A stretch of DNA of 36,370 nt, from contig CAJTOT010000031.1 in NCBI GenBank assembly GCA_910577935.1, positions 1-36,370 of the forward strand, given 5' to 3'. The DNA is from an uncultured Hungatella sp. (GTDB lineage Bacteria; Bacillota; Clostridia; Lachnospirales; Lachnospiraceae). A program made the translations under genes and the position numbers. Of this stretch, positions 22,873 to 31,218 are shown piece after piece; positions within the stretch are counted from its first letter, which is position 1, and each line of letters opens with the position of its first letter. The notes under the pieces are model-generated. The model ran no database searches, had not been told where the DNA came from, and saw nothing but the letters and a program-made list of their open reading frames with translations.

Positions 22873-23009
22873 GCCCCTCCTCTCACGCCATCAGCCCTTC
22901 ACTGTCTCTCCTTTAAACACACACAGCCTGACCTTCCTGTCACTGTCTCCCTGCCCTTTCCCCTTGATACCGAAAAAACAGAGAAACCAGCCGGTCTGAA
23001 ATCAGCCGT

Positions 23010-23270
23010 TCATCTGCCCGATACCGCGGATTCCTCCCTGACTCCCGCTTTCCTCATCCCGTCCCAGTTCCTTCTGCCTTTCTCGTTCTCCTCTTCCCCC
23101 TCTCCCCTTTCCATGGCGCTGTCCATGAGCTCCATTAGCTCCAGGGCGCTCCGGAAATACCGTTTTTCGTTCTGCTCCGCCCACAGCACCTCCCCCTGCC
23201 AGGTGTTGTTCTGCCTGTACAGGACACGCACCACGAAGGTCTCTCTCTCCGATCTCAGCGGCTCTCTCAA
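23010..23270 (-). CDS. conserved small protein of unknown function
   Basis: An 86-residue soluble protein with a TTG start, supported by AAGGGGGG 6-7 nt upstream. The core RETFVVRVLYRQNNTWQGEV, then LWAEQNEKRYFRSALELMEL, looks like a small beta-sheet followed by a helix. Similar small proteins seem to recur in Lachnospiraceae, but this is recollection without a family name. The last 30 residues are charged and low-complexity. It is the first gene of the transcript that may continue through the sORF and the three riboswitches to the adhesin, since no terminator or promoter is obvious in between. I do not assign a function. Confidence 0.72.
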   Translation of the reverse strand: MREPLRSERETFVVRVLYRQNNTWQGEVLWAEQNEKRYFRSALELMELMDSAMERGEGEEENEKGRRNWDGMRKAGVREESAVSGR

Positions 23271-23331
23271 GGATATCCCCCCTTATTCATGGTTGGCTTC
23301 AACACTTTATTCCTCCGCGCACAGCTTTTCC

Positions 23332-23357
23332 GAACGAAAAATCAGACATTTTCGTTC
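23332..23357. promoter_or_regulatory. 9-bp inverted repeat GAACGAAAA-N8-TTTTCGTTC
   Basis: A perfect dyad in the leader of the small-protein gene, between two divergent transcription units. It could be an operator or an RNA hairpin in the roughly 110-nt 5' leader. Confidence 0.55.
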
Positions 23358-23386
23358 TCCCATGATATACTGTAAAAAAGGGCATT

Positions 23387-23415
23387 TTTATAGGAAAAAC
23401 TGACATTTTAACCAA
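23387..23415 (-). promoter_or_regulatory. candidate promoter of the small protein / adhesin unit
   Basis: TTGGTT (23410-23415) and TATAAA (23387-23392) with 17-bp spacing on the minus strand, about 115 bp before the TTG start. Confidence 0.45.
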
Positions 23416-23510
23416 CAAAAAAAGCCGAAACATACACAATTCTCGTGCATATTTCAGCGAATGATATTTCCTACTTTTTCTTTCAATTCCAAAAAATAAC
23501 AGCAAAGGAA

Positions 23511-23539
23511 TTGCCTTCGAACACACATTCTGTTATACT
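23511..23539 (+). promoter_or_regulatory. dinB promoter with a LexA/DinR-like box
   Basis: TTGCCT (23511-23516) and TATACT (23534-23539), 17 bp apart. The spacer holds CGAACACACATTCT (23518-23531), which fits the Gram-positive DinR/LexA consensus CGAACRNRYGTTYC at 12 of 14 positions. Bound LexA would block the promoter, so SOS control is likely. Confidence 0.7.
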
Positions 23540-23576
23540 GATAAATACAAAGATATACGAAAGGAGGCCGCCGCCT

Positions 23577-24809
23577 TTGCGAACCATCTTCCACATCGAT
23601 GTAAACTCCGCCTTCCTGAGCTGGGAATCTGTATACCGGCTGAACCGGGACCCTCAGGCCCTGGATCTCCGGACTATCCCTTCCATCGTGGGGGGCGACC
23701 AGAAGACCCGCCACGGGGTGGTGCTGGCCAAGTCAACCCCGGCCAAGGCATTCGGCATCGTCACCGGGGAGCCCGTGGCCCAGGCGCTGAAGAAGTGCCC
23801 GTCCCTCATATGCGTTCCCTCCCGGTTCGACGTGTACCTGGATTTTTCGGAAAAGCTGATTCACCTTCTGGAGGAGTACACCCCGGACATTGAGAAGTTC
23901 AGCATCGACGAGGCTTTTCTCGATATGACCGGGACGATTCATCTGTTTGGGAAACCGGAAGAGGTGGCAGAGAGAATCCGGGAAAGGATAAAGAGAGAAC
24001 TGGGATTTACAGTGAACGTAGGCATCGCCTCCAACAAGCTCCTGGCCAAGATGGCCTCTGATTTCAGGAAGCCGGATCTGTGCCATACCCTGTGGGACCA
24101 GGAGATTCCCGTCAAGCTGTGGCCGCTTCCCGTGAGAGATCTGTTCTTTGTAGGCGGGGCGGCACAGAAGAAGATGAATGCTCTCGGAATCCACACCATC
24201 TGCGACCTGGCCCACTGCGACCTGCAGGTGCTGCGGGCCCATCTGGGGGTGAAGTACGCCGACCAGATTCACCGCTATGCTAACGGCATGGATGATGACC
24301 CTGTGGCGGAGAGGGAACCTGTGAACAAAGGTTACGGCAACAGCATCACCCTGTCCCGTGACGTGGACGATTACGACACTGCCTGCCAGGTACTCCTGTC
24401 CCTGTGCGAGACCGTGGGGATCAGGCTGCGCCGGGACCAGGTGCTGTGCCGCTGTGTGTGCGTGGAATTGAAGGACTGGAGGTTCCGCTCCCTGTCCCAC
24501 CAGATGACGCTGGACACCCCCACGGATTCCTCCACCGTACTCTACGAGAAATCCCGCCTTCTCCTGCGGGACTTCTGGGATCTGACTCCGGTGCGTCTCA
24601 TAGGCGTGCGGGCTGCCAGAATTACAGACGGGGAATTTATACAGATGAACCTGTTTGACACAGAGAGAAATCAGAAATTAGAACAGATGGAAAAAGCTGT
24701 GGACGCTATCCGGGGAAAGTTCGGCATCGACAGCATAAAGAGGGCCAGCTTTTTAAAACCAGACTCCATCGTGGAACACGCCGTGGGGAAGAAAAAACAT
24801 CATACGTAA
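23577..24809 (+). CDS. dinB: Y-family DNA polymerase IV
   Basis: A 410-residue translesion polymerase. The start is TTG at 23577: AAGGAGG lies 9 nt upstream, and the family motif FHIDVNSAFLSW (first catalytic Asp) begins four residues later. The longer frame from 23445 overlaps the promoter and is rejected. The second catalytic pair is in FSIDEAFLDMTGT. The palm, finger and thumb parts are followed by the little-finger domain (from about residue 240), and the chain ends with a basic tail. Single gene, convergent with the rRNA methyltransferase. The promoter carries a LexA-like box. Confidence 0.95.
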   Translation: MRTIFHIDVNSAFLSWESVYRLNRDPQALDLRTIPSIVGGDQKTRHGVVLAKSTPAKAFGIVTGEPVAQALKKCPSLICVPSRFDVYLDFSEKLIHLLEEYTPDIEKFSIDEAFLDMTGTIHLFGKPEEVAERIRERIKRELGFTVNVGIASNKLLAKMASDFRKPDLCHTLWDQEIPVKLWPLPVRDLFFVGGAAQKKMNALGIHTICDLAHCDLQVLRAHLGVKYADQIHRYANGMDDDPVAEREPVNKGYGNSITLSRDVDDYDTACQVLLSLCETVGIRLRRDQVLCRCVCVELKDWRFRSLSHQMTLDTPTDSSTVLYEKSRLLLRDFWDLTPVRLIGVRAARITDGEFIQMNLFDTERNQKLEQMEKAVDAIRGKFGIDSIKRASFLKPDSIVEHAVGKKKHHT

Positions 24810-24877
24810 GAGCTGCCGGGGGCAGAACGCCGTCTTGCCGGGGGCAGGCAGCATCCTTGTCCCCGACAAAAGCGCGC

Positions 24878-26320
24878 TTATAAAAGTCTGCGAAGCCCTT
24901 TAGGATAATGGTTCTTTAAAACCTCCCCCACCTGCTTTGCCCAGCCTGCGGAATATTCCCCCGCCAGCACCAGCGTCCATCCGCCTTCCCGACCGCCTTC
25001 CGCTCTCATAGTCTCCCCCCGGAGATAGGCGCTCATGTCGGGACCTGCGGCCTGGAAAGACTGCCACCGTTTTACCTGCTCTTTTTTCAGATACAGAGCC
25101 AGCCCGTGGGATGGCTCAAAACGGTTCTTCTTCACGGTCCCCAGGTGCAGCCCGGCGCGCAGCACACGCAGCCCCCGGTAGTCCGGCATCTCCCTGGGAA
25201 TCCGGTAAAGCTGCTCCCCGAAAAGCACCAGCCGGTTTTCCCCGTCTTCTCTGAAGGCTTCAAGCCCCTCCCGGCTCAGTGTCTCCTCCGCGAAGGTCCT
25301 CCACAGCCGGATAACCTGCCTGTCCTTTACATAGGGAGGCGTATTCTGTTTTCTCCTGCCGGAGGAAAAAGACTGTTCACACTCCCCTCCCTTAACCAGA
25401 ACCGCCAGATAATGCCCTTCCCCTTCTGTCCTGTGAGGCCAGATCCGAAACGTATATTCCAGATCCTCCCGGCCGCCCTCTATCCACTCCGGCCGCCCTC
25501 TGTCAAGCCCCGCAAATCCCTGCGCCCTCTCAACAGAAAAATCCGGATTTCTCTCGAGGAATCCGCTGATGGTCCCCTCATTTTCCTCCGGGGAAAATGT
25601 GCAGGTGGAGTACACCATCCTTCCGCCGGGCCGAAGCATCGTTCCCGCCTGGTCTAAAATCTCCCCCTGCCTCCTGGCGCACATGGCCACATTTTCCAGG
25701 CTCCACTGCTCCCTTGCCTCCTGGTCCTTGCGGAACATCCCCTCCCCCGAACAGGGAGCGTCCACCAGAATCTTGTCAAAAAAGCCGGGAAAAATCCGGG
25801 CCAGGCTGCCTGCCTCCCCGCTGGTCACAACCGCGTTTGCCACTCCCAGCCGCTCCACATTCTGGGAGAGAATCTTCGCTCTGGCCGGATGAATCTCGTT
25901 GCTCACCAAAAGCCCCCGCCCCAGAAGGCGTCCTGCGATGTGGGTGGTCTTTCCCCCCGGCGCCGCGCACAAGTCCAGAACCCGCTCCCCCGGCACAGGG
26001 TCCAGAATCTCCGCCGCCGCCATGGCGCTGGGCTCCTGAATATAGAAAACTCCCGCGTCATGGTACGGATGCTTTCCCGGCCTCGTCTCCTTGTCAAAAT
26101 AGTATCCTTCCCTGGCCCAGGGCACCTTCCTCAGGCCAAATTCCTCTGTCAGCTTTACAATCTCCTGCTCCCCCGCCGCCTTCAGCGGATTCAGCCTCAG
26201 CCCCTGGGCTTTCTCCCTGTCATAGCTTTTGAAGAACTCCTCCCATTCCTCTCCCAGAAGCTCCCTCATCTTAGCGGCAAATCCCCCCGGCAGCTCTGTT
26301 TTGCCTGTCTGTGTTTCCAT
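24878..26320 (-). CDS. RsmF/NOL1-type rRNA (cytosine-C5) methyltransferase
   Basis: A 480-residue SAM-dependent RNA m5C methyltransferase of the RsmB/RsmF group. The SAM motif is LDLCAAPGGKTTHIAG. The two catalytic cysteines lie in DAPCSGEGMFRKD (motif IV) and YSTCTFSPEENE (motif VI). The C-terminal region (about 300-480), with LRVLRAGLHLGTVKKNRFEP, is the PUA-like RNA-binding part of RsmF-type enzymes. The ATG at 26320 has AGAGGGG 6 nt upstream; a GTG at 26344 without a clear site is less likely. Target cytidine in rRNA is probable but not readable from sequence. Confidence 0.93.
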   Translation of the reverse strand: METQTGKTELPGGFAAKMRELLGEEWEEFFKSYDREKAQGLRLNPLKAAGEQEIVKLTEEFGLRKVPWAREGYYFDKETRPGKHPYHDAGVFYIQEPSAMAAAEILDPVPGERVLDLCAAPGGKTTHIAGRLLGRGLLVSNEIHPARAKILSQNVERLGVANAVVTSGEAGSLARIFPGFFDKILVDAPCSGEGMFRKDQEAREQWSLENVAMCARRQGEILDQAGTMLRPGGRMVYSTCTFSPEENEGTISGFLERNPDFSVERAQGFAGLDRGRPEWIEGGREDLEYTFRIWPHRTEGEGHYLAVLVKGGECEQSFSSGRRKQNTPPYVKDRQVIRLWRTFAEETLSREGLEAFREDGENRLVLFGEQLYRIPREMPDYRGLRVLRAGLHLGTVKKNRFEPSHGLALYLKKEQVKRWQSFQAAGPDMSAYLRGETMRAEGGREGGWTLVLAGEYSAGWAKQVGEVLKNHYPKGLRRLL

Positions 26321-26484
26321 GTTCTTCCCCTCTCTGTCAATCACTCTCTGGTTAGAGTACCAAATTCCGCTCCTCCCGTCAACCAGAACTCTTCCCCTCC
26401 GCCTGCGCCGGATTCTCCTCCCTCCAAACAGTTGTGAAAATACAGCAGTTCAAGAAGTATCTGAGCTGTTACATGAAAATGTAG

Positions 26485-26513
26485 TTGAGATATTTCCAAA
26501 AGGCTGGTAAACT
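26485..26513 (+). promoter_or_regulatory. promoter of the DUF1576 gene
   Basis: TTGAGA (26485-26490) and TAAACT (26508-26513) at 17-bp spacing, about 45 bp before the ATG at 26559. Confidence 0.6.
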
Positions 26514-26558
26514 GTTGGCAAACAGATTTCTCACCAGGAACCACTTACGGAGGACTTT

Positions 26559-28013
26559 ATGAAAAACGATCAAAATATACATACAGCTTACAACAGCCGC
26601 ATCATCAACGGCATAGCCCTGGGATTCTCCCTGGCCTTTCTTCTGGCGGCTCCCGTGGCCGCCCTCTACACCGGAGAGTGGGGGCAGGTATTCTACGACT
26701 GGTATCTGATTCTCATCTCCCCATGCCCCCTTGTCACCGACTACTTCGCCCTGGGCGGCCTGGCCAGCACTCTCTTGAATGCCGGAGCCTGCGGCCTGGC
26801 CAGCTTTCTGTTTATGATTCTTCTGAAGGGAGAGTCCCGGGCCAACACCATGGCAGGATATTTTCTCGTGGTAGCCCACTGCTTTTACGGACTGAATTTC
26901 CTCAACATGTGGCCTTCCTTTTTCGCCACCCTCCTGTATCTGAAGGTGAGGAAACTGGATTACAAAAAGAATCTCCACATCTGCATGTTTGCCACCAGCT
27001 TCGGCCCCTTTATCAGCGAACTCCTCTTCCGCTACACCCAGGGCGGCTATACCCTCGGGGAGGTTCACTTAACCGCGGCCGGCATCGTTCTCACCGCCCT
27101 GTTCAGCCTGATGCTGGGATTTCTCATCCCCGCCGTCCTGCCCGGCGCCCACGCCTGGCACAAGGGCTACACCCTGTACAACGGCGGACTGGCCTGCGGG
27201 CTCCTGGGATTTTTCCTCTTTAACTTTTTCTACAGGACCATGGGGTTTCACAGCCACGGCCATGTGACCCGTGACAACCCTATCTATGCCCGGTTCAATT
27301 ACTCCTACGGCGAATTCGCCAACCTGTTTTTTATCGCCGTCTTTCTTGTCTGCCTTGCGGCAGGGTGGGCTTTAAACAACAGAAGCTTCAAAGGATTCAG
27401 CCACCTGATAAAGGACACCGGCTACTCCAGCGATTTCGCGGACAAATACGGCATGCCCCTGTGCCTCATCAACATCGCCTGCCACGGCACCCTGTTCCTT
27501 CTGTACTTAAATCTGTCCATACACTTCACCGAGGGAGCCGGATACACGGGCCCTACCATGGGAATCATGCTGGCTGCCCTGACCTTCACCGCCATGGGAC
27601 AGCATCCCAGAAACGTGTGGCCCATCATCTTCGGATACCAGCTTCTGTCCGTGGTGGTCCACTGCGTCTGCTTCGTCAACGCCGTGGACATCCCTTGGTC
27701 TCTCTCAACCCAGGGATACATCACCAGCGTCGCCTTCGCCCTGGGTCTCTGCCCCATCGTGGGCCGCTACGGAATCCGGGCCGGAATCGCCGCCGGCTTC
27801 ATGTGCGCCGCCATATGCAGCTCCACCAGCGCGCTCCACGGCGGCCTGATTCTGTACAACGGAGGCTTCACCACCGGCATCACCGTCCTGATCCTTCTGC
27901 CGGTGCTGGAACACTACATTCCCAATGTACGGGAGGAGATGAAGGAACAGACCATCAACATGCAGGACATGCTGACGGTCATCGGGAATATCTCGGGAGG
28001 GAAAAAGGAATAG
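26559..28013 (+). CDS. DUF1576 polytopic membrane protein
   Basis: A 484-residue integral membrane protein with about 10-12 hydrophobic segments. Several motifs occur in both halves: LYNGGLACGLLGFF and LYNGGFTTGITVLI, and the paired GxxLP/GMPLCLINIACHG regions. This suggests internal duplication, as I recall for DUF1576. ATG at 26559 has CGGAGG 5 nt upstream. It is a single gene with its own promoter. A transport role is plausible from the fold but no substrate is known. His-rich HSHGH (about residue 230) is notable and might bind metal. Confidence 0.85.
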   Translation: MKNDQNIHTAYNSRIINGIALGFSLAFLLAAPVAALYTGEWGQVFYDWYLILISPCPLVTDYFALGGLASTLLNAGACGLASFLFMILLKGESRANTMAGYFLVVAHCFYGLNFLNMWPSFFATLLYLKVRKLDYKKNLHICMFATSFGPFISELLFRYTQGGYTLGEVHLTAAGIVLTALFSLMLGFLIPAVLPGAHAWHKGYTLYNGGLACGLLGFFLFNFFYRTMGFHSHGHVTRDNPIYARFNYSYGEFANLFFIAVFLVCLAAGWALNNRSFKGFSHLIKDTGYSSDFADKYGMPLCLINIACHGTLFLLYLNLSIHFTEGAGYTGPTMGIMLAALTFTAMGQHPRNVWPIIFGYQLLSVVVHCVCFVNAVDIPWSLSTQGYITSVAFALGLCPIVGRYGIRAGIAAGFMCAAICSSTSALHGGLILYNGGFTTGITVLILLPVLEHYIPNVREEMKEQTINMQDMLTVIGNISGGKKE

Positions 28014-28091
28014 CGAGGACGGGAGGCGGGCAGCCCCCCTTACATTATATCACCCCCCCGCCCTCTGGCAAAGGAATTCTCCCCAAGATGC

Positions 28092-28126
28092 AAAAAATGC
28101 CCCGAGAGCCGTCTGTCTCAGAGCAT
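28092..28126 (-). terminator. terminator of the DUF6465 gene
   Basis: Minus-strand stem ATGCTCTGAGA pairing over 11 positions (with G-U pairs) with TCTCGGGGCAT, 8-nt loop, followed by TTTTTT; 22 bp after the stop. Confidence 0.88.
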
Positions 28127-28148
28127 ATGTCTTTCCTGGCTATAAAAT

Positions 28149-28565
28149 TCACAGTTCGATCTTGTAGTCTGCGGAGCCTTCGCCGTTGACTGCGTAGTAA
28201 GCCACACCCTCATCCGGCTTCACATAGACATCCACCGTCTTGATCTCGGAATCCGGGTTCATCTGGGCAAATGCCGCCTTCGCTTTCTCCACCACCTCGG
28301 CTGCCCCGATGTCCTTTCCCTGGAACTGGATGGTCACGGTAGTCTCCGGCTCTGCTGCCTTCTTGACCGCAGCCTTCTTCGCGGGAGCTTTCTTAGGAGC
28401 CTCCTCCTTCACTTCTTCCGCCTTCACTTCCTCTGCTTTCGCCTCAACCGCCTCAGCCGTCTTGGCAGCTGTCTTTTTCGCTGTGGTCTTCTTGGGGGCT
28501 GTCTCTTTCACAGCCTCATCCTTCACTGCTGTTTCCTTTGCCGCTGTTGCTTTGGTCCTCGCCAT
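28149..28565 (-). CDS. DUF6465 protein with Ala/Lys-rich histone-H1-like N-terminus
   Basis: A 138-residue protein. Residues 1-75 are a low-complexity Ala/Lys/Glu/Thr tail (KKTTAKKTAAKTAEA, PKKAPAKKAAVKKA) resembling bacterial histone-H1-like or PHA-granule-type tails. Residues 76-138 form a compact domain (TTVTIQFQGKDIGAAEVVEK ... DVYVKPDEGVAYYAVNG) matching the clostridial DUF6465 family as I recall it. GAAGGAGG precedes the ATG at 28565. A nucleic-acid-associated role is suggested only by the basic tail. It has its own strong terminator and appears monocistronic. Confidence 0.82.
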   Translation of the reverse strand: MARTKATAAKETAVKDEAVKETAPKKTTAKKTAAKTAEAVEAKAEEVKAEEVKEEAPKKAPAKKAAVKKAAEPETTVTIQFQGKDIGAAEVVEKAKAAFAQMNPDSEIKTVDVYVKPDEGVAYYAVNGEGSADYKIEL

Positions 28566-28687
28566 TTTTAATCCTCCTTCAATACTGCTTTGATTCTCAA
28601 TATATCTCTACTCAGTCAGTCTGTTCTTTGTCTAATTCGCAACGCTTGAAGTATACCCCGGTTTTACTCATTTGTCAACCGACCCTG

Positions 28688-29641
28688 TCAAAATACGCCG
28701 TTTTGCACGGATATTTCCAGGAATTTCCCTTGATATACACCATTTTCACGAAGTTTTTTCATGATTGTATTCAGTACCAGCCTCTTATTTCCACTCCATT
28801 TCGGTTCTATGAGAAGCCTCTTGGGGCCGTCTCCGCTGATCCGGTGTATCACCACCGACGGGGGCAGGATGCCGATGCACTCCACAATCAGATCCGTATA
28901 TTCCTCCAGGGACATGACGTGGAAAGGCGTCTCACTGTACATGGAAGCCAGCTTTGTCCCTTCCAGTATATGAAGGAGCTGCAGCTTTATGCCGTGGACG
29001 GGAAGTCTCCCCAGATAGCCTGCCGTCTCAAGCATCATCTCTTTTGTCTCCCCGGGAAGACCCAGGATCACATGGGCGATGACCGTCAGTCCCGCCTGAG
29101 AAAGCCTCCTGAAAGCGTCCTCAAACACCGGCAGCTCATATCCACGCCTGATGGTCCGGGCAGTGCCCTCGTGGATAGTCTGAAGTCCCAGCTCCACCCA
29201 CACGGGTTTTCGCCTGTTCAGTCTCTCAAGGAGCTCCACTGTCTCCGGGGGCAGGCAGTCCGGCCTGGTCCCCACGGAGAGGGCGGCGATCCGCGGATGG
29301 TCCATGGCTCTGGAAAACAGAGGCTCTAAGTAGTCCGTCGGGGCGTAAGTGTTGGTATAAGACTGGAAATAGGCCACGAACAGGCCGTCCTCCCCGATCT
29401 TTCCCGCCACCTTCTCTCTGGCCGCCTCAATCTGATGCCACACGTCTCCATATGCTCCCCTCGCCACGGCAAAATCTCCGGAACCGCCGCTGCTGCAGAA
29501 AATACATCCGCCGGTTCCCGCCGTGCCGTCTCTGTTGGGACAGGTCATGCCCCCGTCCAGGGCCAGCTTGTAGACTTTCCTGCCGAACAGGCGCTTCAGC
29601 TCATAGTCCAGGCTGTGGTAAGGCTTATCACCCCAGAGCAT
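28688..29641 (-). CDS. YhcC-like (TIGR01212-type) radical SAM protein
   Basis: A 317-residue radical SAM enzyme with the wide cysteine spacing of the YhcC family: CPNRDGTAGTGGCIFC (C34, C46, C49), preceded by YKLALDGGMT. Other matching blocks are FVAYFQSYTNTYAP, LSVGTRPDCLP, VELGLQTIHEGTA and IAHVILGLPGET, followed by VHGIKLQLLHILEGT. The function of the family is not settled; links to tRNA or sulfur chemistry have been proposed. The ATG at 29641 lies inside the 3' end of the MATE gene (14-bp overlap), so the two are probably cotranscribed. Upstream GAGG is rather distant (10 nt). Confidence 0.9.
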   Translation of the reverse strand: MLWGDKPYHSLDYELKRLFGRKVYKLALDGGMTCPNRDGTAGTGGCIFCSSGGSGDFAVARGAYGDVWHQIEAAREKVAGKIGEDGLFVAYFQSYTNTYAPTDYLEPLFSRAMDHPRIAALSVGTRPDCLPPETVELLERLNRRKPVWVELGLQTIHEGTARTIRRGYELPVFEDAFRRLSQAGLTVIAHVILGLPGETKEMMLETAGYLGRLPVHGIKLQLLHILEGTKLASMYSETPFHVMSLEEYTDLIVECIGILPPSVVIHRISGDGPKRLLIEPKWSGNKRLVLNTIMKKLRENGVYQGKFLEISVQNGVF

Positions 29642-31067
29642 GGAGGGATTTCCTCTTCTTTCTCCGCCGGGACTGTTCCTCTTTTGTCTCTTCCGCGCCC
29701 TCTCCCCGGCCTGCCGCTCCCGGCATGATCTGTCTCAGCTGTCTCATGACATGGAGATAGGCGGGGATCAGGAAAAGGTCCGCCGCAATCCACGCCGCCG
29801 GGTTGGCGAGGCATGCCCCCGCGTAGCCGAACAAGGGCACCAGGCAGAAGCCCACCAGTGACCTGGCTGCCATCTCGCACACCCCGGCTATGATGGCAAG
29901 CCTGGAGTAGCCCAGTCCCTGAATCATGAACCTGACAATGTTCACCAGGGCCAGAGGGAAGTACATGGCGGAGTTCACCAGCAGAAACCTTCTTGCGTTT
30001 CGGAGGATCTCCAACTCTCTCGGGTCCACGAACAGAAGGGCGATGGTGTCACTGAAAAAGTACAGGACCCCAAATGCCGCGGCGGCGTAGACAGCCCCCA
30101 GGATCACGCAGGCCTTCATCCCCCGGCCGATGCGGTCCAGCTTCCTTGCCCCCACGTTCTGCCCGCCGTAGGTGGCCATGGTCGCCCCCATGGCGTCGAA
30201 GGGACAGCAGAAAAACAGGCTGACCTTGCCCCCCGCCGTCACCGATGCCACGGCCACGGAGCCCAAGGTGTTTACCGCCGTCTGAATCACCACGCTTCCT
30301 ATGGCGGTGATGGAGTACTGAAGCCCCATGGGAATCCCCATGCCGCACAGGATCTTCATGGCGTTCCTGTCCGGTTTCCACTCTTCCGCGCTCATCTTCA
30401 GGACTGTAAATTTCTTCTTCATATAAAGAAGACACAGGATACCCGACACGCCCTGGGAGATGATGGTAGCCCACGCGGCGCCGGCCACTCCCATGCGGAG
30501 CACCACGATGGTGAACAGATCCAGGGCCACGTTCATCAGGGACGACAGCAGCAGAAAGTATAGAGGCGTGGTGCTGTCCCCCATGGACCGGATGATGCCG
30601 GACAGCATGTTGTAGAGATAGATGGCCGGTATCCCCAGAAAAATCACAAATATGTATGCGTATGCCCCGTCAATAATGTCCTCCGGCGTTCTCATCCACA
30701 CAAGAATCTGCCTGCACAGCACACACACAGCCACAGTCATCACCACCGCGAAGCCGGCTGCGAGCCAGCCGCTGTTGGCCACGTATTTTCTCATCATGGC
30801 GTCGTTCTTCTCCCCGAACTTCTGGGCCACAGGGATGGCAAAACCGCTGCAGGTTCCCATGCAGAAGCCCACGATCATAAAGTTTATGGAGCCTGTGGAA
30901 CCCACGGAGGCGAGGGCGTTCACCCCTAAGTATTTGCCCACGATGATGGTGTCCATCATGTTGTACAGCTGCTGGAACAAAAGCCCGAACAGCATGGGAA
31001 GCAAAAATCCCAGAATCAGCTTCATGGGAGAACCCACTGTCATATCTTTCATTGTCTTGTCTGTCAT
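29628..31067 (-). CDS. MATE-family multidrug/cation exporter
   Basis: A 479-residue protein with about 12 membrane helices in two homologous halves. Family features include the N-terminal MKLILGFLLPMLFGLLFQQL, the NMMDTIIVGKYLGVNALASVG segment, and the second-half counterpart GGQNVGARKLDRIGRGMKAC. It exports drugs or metabolites using a Na+ or H+ gradient. A basic C-terminal tail (RRRKKRKS) follows the last helix. GGGAGG lies 5 nt before the ATG at 31067. It is divergent from the deacetylase gene and overlaps the radical SAM gene at its 3' end. Confidence 0.94.
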   Translation of the reverse strand: MTDKTMKDMTVGSPMKLILGFLLPMLFGLLFQQLYNMMDTIIVGKYLGVNALASVGSTGSINFMIVGFCMGTCSGFAIPVAQKFGEKNDAMMRKYVANSGWLAAGFAVVMTVAVCVLCRQILVWMRTPEDIIDGAYAYIFVIFLGIPAIYLYNMLSGIIRSMGDSTTPLYFLLLSSLMNVALDLFTIVVLRMGVAGAAWATIISQGVSGILCLLYMKKKFTVLKMSAEEWKPDRNAMKILCGMGIPMGLQYSITAIGSVVIQTAVNTLGSVAVASVTAGGKVSLFFCCPFDAMGATMATYGGQNVGARKLDRIGRGMKACVILGAVYAAAAFGVLYFFSDTIALLFVDPRELEILRNARRFLLVNSAMYFPLALVNIVRFMIQGLGYSRLAIIAGVCEMAARSLVGFCLVPLFGYAGACLANPAAWIAADLFLIPAYLHVMRQLRQIMPGAAGRGEGAEETKEEQSRRRKKRKSLHALG

Positions 31068-31146
31068 AATTTCCTCCCCTGTCAGAACGGACGGCCTCTT
31101 GAAGGGCCCCTCTTTGACAGATTAATCATTTTGTTTCAAGTTCCTT

Positions 31147-31174
31147 AGTTTATCACATCTCGTCATTTTTGCAA
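31147..31174 (-). promoter_or_regulatory. candidate MATE promoter
   Basis: TTGCAA (31169-31174) and TAAACT (31147-31152), 16 bp apart, on the minus strand, 80 bp before the start. Confidence 0.5.
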
Positions 31175-31218
31175 GTAGAATCTCATATAGATTTACAAAA
31201 TGATTTTGGGAGTTTTTC

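Noticed and set aside
23299..23526. 75-codon minus-strand ORF upstream of the small-protein gene
   Set aside because: It covers the candidate promoters and inverted repeat, is AT-driven and shows no protein-like pattern.
24813..24848. Two CTGCCGGGGGCAG mini-hairpins between dinB and the methyltransferase gene
   Set aside because: Stems of only five pairs, no U-tract; too weak to call terminators.
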